From positions 1 to 13,024 of the forward strand of contig JASHQN010000146.1 in the NCBI GenBank assembly GCA_030039135.1: DNA of 13,024 nucleotides. Direction: 5' to 3'. The notes under the pieces are model-generated. The model was not told the DNA's origin and did not search any database. It worked only from the letters and a program-made list of their open reading frames with translations. A program made the position numbers and the translations under genes. Positions 1 to 6,700 of the stretch are shown here, in pieces. Each line of letters begins with the position of its first letter. Position 1 is the stretch's first letter. Source of the DNA: Thermoplasmata archaeon (GTDB lineage Archaea > Thermoplasmatota > Thermoplasmata > Lutacidiplasmatales > UBA184).

Positions 1-2
1 CC

Positions 3-1085
3 AGCGCTCCCGCCGCGCCCGCGGCGGTGGTCGTGCCGGCGGTGTCCCCGGAAAGGGCCGAACCAGCCCCAACGCCGTCGCCGGCCTCGCACCCGGCAGG
101 TGCCCCGCGCGGGATCGAGCATGCTCCCGCCCAAATCCCCGCCGTCAGCGCAACCCCGTCGATGGCCCCGCCGCCTCCCAAACCTCCTGCCCGGGCGGTG
201 CCCCCCACCGTCGCGGAAACCGCCCCGCCGCCGCCCCCGTCTCAAGCCGCCGCGCTGCCACCGGCGCCGCCCGCGACCGCACCGCCCTCCGAGGCGGCGG
301 CCGCGTCGCCCGCTCGGAGGTATCCTGCGCCGCCAGAACCCCCGCCGCTGTCTTCGCGTGGGGCTCGAAGCTCCGCTCCCTCGGGCGCCGTGCGCCCTCA
401 AGGCGCGCCAGCACGCTCCGCGACCTCGGCCGCTTCACTCCCGGTTGCTCCGCCGGCGGAGGTCCATACTCCACCCCCGCCCCTTCCGAGCGCGGTCCCG
501 CGTACGCGATCCGCCTCTGCGCCGCCCCCAATGCCCCGGGCCCCCACCGCTCGGCCCACGGGCGCTCCGGCACCCGCTTCCTCGAGTCCCGCGTCGACCG
601 CGGCCCCGTCCGCCGGCCCCGGCTCCGCTCCCCCCATGCCGCGACCGGTCTCGGAGGTACCTCCGCCGGCGGCATCCGGTCCTCCTTCGGTCCCCATTAC
701 GACGTCTTCGCCCGGAATCGCTGCGGTCGCCCCGCCCGGCACGGCCCCGGCCGAGCCAGCAGCGCGACCCACGAGACGACGAAAAAAGTCGGCGCTTACG
801 TCGCCCAAGCGCGGCGAGCCGATCGAGACCTCGGGGCCCGGGGAGGCGCCGATCGCCGGCGCCGAAGTGGCCTCTATCGATGGCGGGAACCCGCCCAGTG
901 CCGCCGCGGGCACGGATGGTCCTGCGCCCCCTGCCCCACGAACCCGAAAGCGCGCGGTCCGGAAGCGCAAGGCCCCACCGGTGATCTCCGCGACCCCGGG
1001 TCCCGCGCCGGAATCCGGCGCTGAACCCTCGGCCGCCCCGCCGGCCCCCGTCCCCGAAGCGACGCCACCGGAGAGCCCGCCATGA
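3..1085 (+). CDS. Pro/Ala-rich C-terminal region of a truncated protein of unknown function (5' partial)
   Basis: This frame is open from the first bases of the window, so the visible 360 codons are probably the end of a longer protein. The first possible internal start is a GTG at 27, but nothing marks it as the true one. The whole visible part is low-complexity, dominated by Pro, Ala, Ser and Gly, with many short polyproline runs (for example PPPPKPP and PPPPPSQ). Two basic clusters interrupt it: RPTRRRKKSALTSPKRGEP around codons 252-270 and TRKRAVRKRKAPP near codon 315. No fold or catalytic motif is visible, and the region should be disordered. The stop overlaps the start of the KaiC-like gene as ATGA, which suggests one transcript and coupled translation. 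The function must lie in the missing N-terminal part. An antisense gene is the alternative, but every minus-strand frame here is shorter and equally low-complexity. Confidence 0.6.
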   Translation, partial: SAPAAPAAVVVPAVSPERAEPAPTPSPASHPAGAPRGIEHAPAQIPAVSATPSMAPPPPKPPARAVPPTVAETAPPPPPSQAAALPPAPPATAPPSEAAAASPARRYPAPPEPPPLSSRGARSSAPSGAVRPQGAPARSATSAASLPVAPPAEVHTPPPPLPSAVPRTRSASAPPPMPRAPTARPTGAPAPASSSPASTAAPSAGPGSAPPMPRPVSEVPPPAASGPPSVPITTSSPGIAAVAPPGTAPAEPAARPTRRRKKSALTSPKRGEPIETSGPGEAPIAGAEVASIDGGNPPSAAAGTDGPAPPAPRTRKRAVRKRKAPPVISATPGPAPESGAEPSAAPPAPVPEATPPESPP

Positions 1086-1861
1086 TCCCCACCTCTTCGC
1101 TCGTGCAGGAGCGGGTCCCCACCGGCGTGCCCGGGCTCGACCGAATGTTAGGGGGTGGGCTGATCGCCGGACGGCCGTACCTTGTCACCGGCGCGACCGG
1201 GAGCGGCAAGAGCCTGCTGTCCCTCACCTTCCTACTCGAGGGGATCCGTCGGGGAGAGGAGGTACTCCTCGTCGCGGTCGACGAGCCGCCGAACGAGATC
1301 ATCGAGAACGTTCGGTCCTTCGGTTGGGACCTGTCGGCGGTCAAGACGCTCGAAGCGAATCCGGGTACGCGCGCGATCAAGCGTACCGCGGCCGTCCAGG
1401 AGATCCGCACGATGACCGACCTGAAGTCGATGCGCGAGATCACGCAGGACCAGAAGCGAACGTCCGACTCCGAGGAGATCTCGATCCAGTCGATGTACCT
1501 CAAGCTCCGTCAGCAGATGACCGACGTGCCGTTCCGGCGGGTCGTCATCGACTCGATCACCTCGGTGCGGCGGTTCGCGGTGAAGTCGTCGACCGACCCC
1601 CAGGCCGAGCGCACCGAGATCCAGTCGCTCCTTCGGTTCCTATCGGAGCAGAACGTCACGGCCCTCATCACGGCGACGCCCAGCAACCCGGGCCTGCTCA
1701 CGCCCGAGGAGATCCTCACCCGAGGAGAGATCCTCCTAACGCGCAAGTGGGTCGGCGACCGCTCGGTCCGGCAGATCAAGATCGTACGGATGCGTGGCGC
1801 GGCCCACGATCCCGAGCGCCGACCCTTCGCGATCACCCCTCAGGGTATCGTCCTCGGCTAG
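1082..1861 (+). CDS. Single-domain KaiC-like (RecA/RAD55 superfamily) ATPase
   Basis: This 259-residue protein is a one-domain KaiC-type P-loop ATPase. It opens with the family signature TGVPGLDRMLGGGL (14-27), followed by Walker A GATGSGKS (37-44). The segment VAVDEPPNEIIENVRSFGWD (64-83) aligns with the KaiC region carrying the two catalytic acidic residues; here they are D67 and E68 rather than Glu-Glu. Walker B is VVID (154-157), followed by SITS. The C-terminal IKIVRMRGAAHD (232-243) matches the KaiC motif that contacts the neighbouring subunit's nucleotide, so a ring-forming ATPase is expected. Between FGWD and Walker B there is a charged stretch (about 97-135) roughly 20 residues longer than in cyanobacterial KaiC, by memory. 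A GGAGAG site at 1070-1075 lies six bases before ATG. Archaeal relatives are mostly uncharacterised regulators; a clock role should not be assumed, because there is no second domain and no kaiA/kaiB here. Confidence 0.9.
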   Translation: MIPTSSLVQERVPTGVPGLDRMLGGGLIAGRPYLVTGATGSGKSLLSLTFLLEGIRRGEEVLLVAVDEPPNEIIENVRSFGWDLSAVKTLEANPGTRAIKRTAAVQEIRTMTDLKSMREITQDQKRTSDSEEISIQSMYLKLRQQMTDVPFRRVVIDSITSVRRFAVKSSTDPQAERTEIQSLLRFLSEQNVTALITATPSNPGLLTPEEILTRGEILLTRKWVGDRSVRQIKIVRMRGAAHDPERRPFAITPQGIVLG

Positions 1862-1917
1862 CGGGCGCCGGGCGCTATCGGGGGAAGGCGTTAGGCTTCC
1901 CGAGGGTTCGCCCGTCC

Positions 1918-2421
1918 GTGGCCGGCTGGCTCGCGAAAACGGATCCGGACACCTACGGCTACCCCGACCTCGAACGCGAGCGCAGCACGGAGTGGGACGG
2001 CGTGCACAACCCCCTCGCCCTGCGGTACCTGCGACAGATGGTCCCGGGCGACGCGGTCATGATCTACCACTCCGGGGCGGAGCGCGCCGTGGTCGGGATC
2101 GCCCGGGTCGCGTCGGTTCCGCACCCGGACCCCAAGGACGACCGGGGGTCCTGGTCGGTGCGCTTGGCCGCGGTCCGGCGGCTCCGAACGACGGTCCCTC
2201 TTTCCGCGCTGCGCGGGGAGCCGTCCCTCCGCGGGTTTGCGCTGTTGCGATTCTCCCGACTGTCGGTGATGCCGGTCGACGCTGACCAATGGCGGACGAT
2301 CCTCTCGTACGAGTCGCGCGCATCGCCCGAGTCGGCTTCGTCCGCTAGGGCACGGCGCGAGGGTCGCGCTCGAGCCAGCGCGTCGCCGCGGACCGATACC
2401 GCGGCGCGACGTAGACGCTGA
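1918..2421 (+). CDS. EVE-domain protein (PUA-like fold, possible modified-base binder)
   Basis: The 167-residue protein matches the EVE family (thymocyte nuclear protein 1 type) nearly end to end. It has WLAKTDPDTYGYPDL at 4-18, TEWDGVHNPLALRYLRQM at 24-41, GDAVMIYHS at 44-52, VVGIARV at 58-64, and LSVMPVDADQWRTIL at 115-129. These are the conserved elements around the pocket that binds modified bases in family members. GTG at 1918 is chosen because it sits immediately before the first conserved strand; no ATG lies between the KaiC stop and this point, and a weak GAGGG lies at 1902-1906. The domain ends near residue 130. The remaining tail is Arg/Ala/Ser-rich and from about residue 143 is antisense to the end of the HD gene, so it may be non-functional extension. 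EVE proteins usually stand alone as small housekeeping proteins of uncertain role, or are fused to nucleases in modification-dependent restriction; no nuclease is attached here. Confidence 0.88.
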   Translation: MAGWLAKTDPDTYGYPDLERERSTEWDGVHNPLALRYLRQMVPGDAVMIYHSGAERAVVGIARVASVPHPDPKDDRGSWSVRLAAVRRLRTTVPLSALRGEPSLRGFALLRFSRLSVMPVDADQWRTILSYESRASPESASSARARREGRARASASPRTDTAARRRR

Positions 2422-3601
2422 CGGACCATTCGCCGGGTGGTCGGGCGGCGAGCGCGCGCCAAGGCCCCTCGGTCCGGAACGGGTACGTCACCGACCGGCC
2501 GACGGAGAGGCCAACCTTACCCCAATCCTCCGAGGGATCGTCGCGCGCCTCCAGCACCTCGAGGTCGATGAGGACCGAACCCGCGGCCGCCCCCAGGTGG
2601 GCGGCGGCCTCGTCCTCGAGAGCCCGTCGCTCGCCGGGGCGCCGCGCCAAGCGATGCCAGGCCCGCCGAGCGGCACCCGAGAGCTCCCGCCAGCCGTAGG
2701 CGCGCTTGTAGAGCCGTCGCTCCGTCAGCGCGCGGACGAGCGCGCGGCTCGTGCCTCCGAGGTCCGCGAGTCGCACGAGGAGCTCGCCATCGGTCCAGCG
2801 GAACTCGTCGCGCGCTCGCTCGGGGTAACCGGCTTGGCGCTCGACCGCCGCCTGCGCCATCACCTCGGCGGATCGTACCGTCTTGTGGAAGTACACGGTC
2901 GAGTACATCAGCGTGCGACCGACGAGGAACCCCTCGAGCGCGCTCCGCCCTTTCTCCGCGAAGACGAGCCGGCCCCCGACGACCCGGACCGTGTCGAGCA
3001 GCCGGACCGCGTCGATGGCGCCGTGCGCGACGCCGGTGTAGTGTGCGTCCCGCTGAAGGTAGTCGATCCGGTCCGCGTCGACGGCCCCGTGAAGGAGGGC
3101 GCTCGCCCAGGACCGACGACGCCCGACCTCGGGATCGACCAGATCGGCGACCGATTCCGGATCGACACCGTGCCGGCGGAGGATGCCGGGGATCGCCGAC
3201 GACGACCCGGCGCCGGTGCCGGTGATCCACTCTCTCGACACTGCCTCGTGCCCGTGCCCGAGCACCTCCTCCATCGGCCCGTCGAGCGTGTGCGAGAACG
3301 GCCCGTGGCCGAGATCATGCAGTAGGGCGCCCGACGTCAGGCGCTGCGCCTCTCGCTCGCCGAGTCCGAGGCGCTCGGCGAACCGGCCCGCGACCCAGTA
3401 GGTGCCGAGCGAGTGCTCGAGCCGTGTGTGGTTCGCCCCCGGGAAGACGAGGTGGGCGAACCCGGTCTGGCGGACCCCCCAAAGGCGTTGGAACTCGGGC
3501 GTTCCGATGAGATCGAGCGCTAGGCCGTCGAGCGAGATCGGTCCGTGGACAGGGTCGAAGATCGCCTTTCTCGCCCCGTGGCGGCGCTCGCGGGCGGCCA
3601 T
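2345..3601 (-). CDS. HD-domain phosphohydrolase, SAMHD1/dGTPase-like
   Basis: This 418-residue protein belongs to the HD superfamily branch that includes SAMHD1 and bacterial dGTPases. It starts with the typical IFDPVHGPISLD (14-25) and FQRLWGVRQTG (37-47). The metal site follows: HTRLEHSLG (58-66, H63), LLHDLGHGPFSH (93-104, H95, D96, H99, H104) and DADRIDYLQRD (175-185). By alignment with SAMHD1, D177 should be the last metal ligand and R178, Y181 and D185 line the active site. The likely reaction is hydrolysis of dNTP to deoxynucleoside and triphosphate, or a related phosphoester cleavage; the substrate cannot be read from sequence. ATG at 3601 is preferred over a TTG at 3643 because a TATA-like box lies between them and the conserved domain begins shortly after. 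The gene is convergent with the EVE gene, overlapping by 77 bases, and divergent from the TPR gene. Confidence 0.88.
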   Translation of the reverse strand: MAARERRHGARKAIFDPVHGPISLDGLALDLIGTPEFQRLWGVRQTGFAHLVFPGANHTRLEHSLGTYWVAGRFAERLGLGEREAQRLTSGALLHDLGHGPFSHTLDGPMEEVLGHGHEAVSREWITGTGAGSSSAIPGILRRHGVDPESVADLVDPEVGRRRSWASALLHGAVDADRIDYLQRDAHYTGVAHGAIDAVRLLDTVRVVGGRLVFAEKGRSALEGFLVGRTLMYSTVYFHKTVRSAEVMAQAAVERQAGYPERARDEFRWTDGELLVRLADLGGTSRALVRALTERRLYKRAYGWRELSGAARRAWHRLARRPGERRALEDEAAAHLGAAAGSVLIDLEVLEARDDPSEDWGKVGLSVGRSVTYPFRTEGPWRALAARPPGEWSVSVYVAPRYRSAATRWLERDPRAVP

Positions 3602-3623
3602 CGGTCCCCCGAAACCCGAGCAA

Positions 3624-3630
3624 GGATAAG
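3624..3630 (-). promoter_or_regulatory. TATA-like box for the HD phosphohydrolase gene
   Basis: Read on the minus strand this is CTTATCC, with its TATC core about 26-28 bases before the ATG at 3601. That is the spacing expected for an archaeal TATA box driving a transcript that begins at or very near the start codon. A GGGGGA run just before the ATG could also serve as a ribosome site. The motif is short and imperfect, so this is an inference from position and contrast with the surrounding GC-rich DNA. Confidence 0.45.
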
Positions 3631-3670
3631 CGGGACCGGCCAAGCCCGGGGGTGCTTGCGAGTGAAATGA

Positions 3671-3680
3671 ACCTATTTAG
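3671..3680 (+). promoter_or_regulatory. TATA-like box for the giant TPR gene
   Basis: The sequence ACCTATTTAG is an AT-rich island in otherwise GC-rich DNA. A purine-rich GTGAAATGA immediately upstream fits a BRE element. The core TATTTAG starts 32 bases before the ATG at 3706, so transcription would start within a few bases of that ATG and give a leaderless or near-leaderless mRNA. It also argues against the upstream in-frame GTG at 3652 and ATG at 3667, which lie before or at the promoter. Confidence 0.6.
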
Positions 3681-3705
3681 TTCGGAACGCTCGTCGCATG
3701 CAGGG

Positions 3706-6700
3706 ATGGCCAGCGCGAGCGGACCCGCTGAGCTCACGACGACGCCCGCCCCGATCGACGAGGTGCGCCGTAGATATCGGGCCGCGCTCGATCTCGAAGC
3801 CTCACCCGATCGGGACCAGTACACGAGTGCGCTGAAGGCGTTCCTGGCCGCGGTCGAATCGGGCTCGAAAGGGCTCGTGGACGCCGGGACCGAGCTCGCT
3901 CCGTGGCTGGACGAGGCCGCCATGGCGTTCTACCGGGCCTCGAAGCCCGAGCTCGCCCGACGTGCGGTCGACCTCGGGCTCGAGTTCACGCCGGGCGCCT
4001 CCTCGCTCCTCCACCACAAGGCGCTGATCCTCCTCGCGCAGAACCAGGACCTCGCGGAGGTCGTTTCGCTCGCGGACAAGGCGATCGAGGCGAACCCGCA
4101 CGATAAGGGGCTCTGGGCGACGCGCGGCGATGCGCTCAAGCTCCTCGGGCAGCCGGCCGAAGCAGCGGAAGCGTACCTCCACGCCCAGCAGCTCGACGCG
4201 ACGTCGATGCAGTACGTCGACAAGGCGCTGAAGCTGGTCCCGAACCACAGCCGGGCGCTCCGCATGAAGCTCGAGCTCGCTCGGGCACACGGCGGGGAGC
4301 TGCCCGCCCTGGCGGCCTGCGAGGAGCTGCTCAAGGCGACGCCCGATGATGCGGAGCTCTTGCTCGCCCGGGCCGACCTTCTCGCGGCGCTCGGTCGACT
4401 CCCGGAGGCGCTCGACGCGCTCGACCGGGTCCACGCGGTCGCCCCGGACGATCCGCGAGCAAAGACGCTCCAGCTGCGCGCGCTCTTCCGGCTCGAACGA
4501 ACGGCCGATGCCGTGCCCATCGCGAAAGGGATCGTCGAGGGCTCGACCGTTCCCGACGCGGGCTCGCTCGAGGAGATCGCCCGCGCGCTCGAGAGCGATG
4601 CCCCCGATCTTGCGATCGCCGCCCGCGGCCGGCTGCGCGAGATCGATCCCCGGAACCTTCAGAATCTGATCGAGCTGCGGGATCTCGCCCTCCGCCTCGA
4701 TCGGGTCGACGTCGCGCTCGGGGCGTGCCGGTCGGTGCTCGCCGCTCAGCCGGACAACCTCGAGGCGATGCGCGGCATCGCCGAGCTCGAGCTCGCCGCG
4801 GGACACACCGATCGATCGGTCGCGGCGTACGAGTCGCTCGTCAAGGCCCACCCGCACGCCGTCGCCGACCACCGCAAAGCGCTCGAGGTCGCGCGCACCG
4901 CGCACCGCGACGACGCCGCCCAGAAGTTCGCGGAGGCGATCCTCGCGGAGGAGCCGACCGACATCGAGGCGCAGGTCGAGCTCGCGCGATCGTACTCCGC
5001 GGCCGGGGACGTTGCCGGGGCGCTCCGCGCATACGACGCCGTGCTCGCCGCCCACCCGGGGGAGCTCCCGTACCTCCTCGAGAAGAAGGAGATCGTGGCC
5101 CGGGCGAACGACCCGGCCCAGCTCGCGCCGGTGCTGGACGAGCTCTTCCGCCTCGACCCCACCCGGACCGACGTCGCGGTCGAGCGGGGCAACCTCTACC
5201 TGACGCTTGCCTACGACCGGCCCGAGGGGTCGACCGAACGGGACCGCGCGGCGCGGACGGCGCTCGTCTCCTACGAGCGGGCGTCCACCGATCCCGAGGC
5301 CGCCGGCGTGAGCCAGCTCGGCATCGCGCGCGCGTCGCGGATCGTCGGCGACCACGACCGCGCCGTGCGGGCCTACGGGGACTTCCTGAACCGCGACGGC
5401 AACCAGGCGCGCAACGACGTCCTGAAGGAACTCGGGCACGCCCTCCGGGAGACCGGGCGGAACTCGGAAGCGGTCGGGGCGTACGGACGCGCCATCTCGG
5501 GAGGCCTCGAGGACGCCGACCTCTTCTGGGGGGCAGCCGAAGTCTTCGCCCACCTGAACCAGGAGGGGCGGGCGCTCCAGCTGCTCGAGGTCCTGCTCCG
5601 GCGCGAACCGAACAACCCGATGTTCCTGCGGCGCAAGGGCCAGCTCCTCCTGCAGACGGGGAAACGGACGGAGGCGCTCGCGGTCCTCCAGGCCGCCGTC
5701 CAGGGCACCCCCGGCGACCCGCATGCGTACTTCGACGTCGCGGAGGCCCTGCGCGCACAGGGCGCGTATGCGGACGCGATCGCCTACTACCGTAAGGGCC
5801 TCGGCGTGGATCCACGGAGCCGGCACGGCCGGCTCGCGCTCGCCGAGACGCTGCTCCTGGCCGGACAGTACCCCGAGGTCGTGGCGATCGCGGATCAGCT
5901 CCTGAAGGAGGACCCGAACGAGCTCGCCGCCTGGAAGGCACGAGGGGACGCCTGGCGCGAGCTCGGCCGTCCGACCGAGGTCCTCTACTCGCTCACGGCG
6001 ATCCTGCTCCTCGACCCGGAGAACGCTTCCGCGCTCCTCGAGAAGTTCCGTCTCCACCGGGACGCGGGCGAGCCCAAGGAGGCGTTCGAGACCCTGACGA
6101 AGCTCTTGAGCATCGACGGTCCGGACGCGAAGGACGCGACGCTCCACCTCGAGCGCGGCGACCTCGCCGCCTCGCTCGGCCTCGTCGACGACGCGAACCG
6201 CGCCTACGAGCGCGCGGCCGAGATCGACCCGGTCTACCGAGTCGAGATCGCGATCCGGCGCGCTCGGCTTCGCCTCACCGCCGGCCGCCCGGACCTCGCG
6301 CTCGAGGTCCTCGACGAGGGACTGAAGGCCTCGCCGGCCGGCGCGCCGGCGAACGTGGCCGCGCTCCTCCTGCGCGCGGAGATCCTGACGGCGCTCGAGC
6401 GGCCGGCCGAGGCCCGCGCGGTCTACGACGAGGTCCGCCAGCGGGAACCGCGTTCTCCGCTCGCGATCGCCGGCACCGCCCGCGCGCTCCTGGACGAGGG
6501 TCGGCACGCGGACGCCCTCGAGTTCCTGCGGCAGTCCATCCCTCAGGTTCCCCCGCAGGAGACCCTCTACCTGCTCCTCGCCGAAGGCGAGAGCGGGCTC
6601 GGCCACCTCGACGCCGCGGCCGATGCGCTGAAGAAAGGGGTCGAGGTCCTGCCGAAGAGCGTCCCGCTCTGGGTGCGCCTCGGCGAGGTCGGGATCGCCC

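Noticed and set aside
398..970. Minus-strand open frame opposite the Pro/Ala-rich region
   Set aside because: It is Gly/Ala-rich low complexity, shorter than the plus frame and without the coupling to the KaiC-like gene.
1082..3601. Possible defence island formed by the KaiC-like ATPase, EVE and HD genes
   Set aside because: EVE here has no nuclease fusion, the HD protein looks like an ordinary dNTPase-type enzyme, it is on the opposite strand, and no toxin, nuclease or mobile element is near.
3652..3705. Earlier start codons (GTG 3652, ATG 3667) for the TPR protein
   Set aside because: Both lie before or at the TATA-like box, so they would not be in the transcript; the first 18 residues show no conserved feature.
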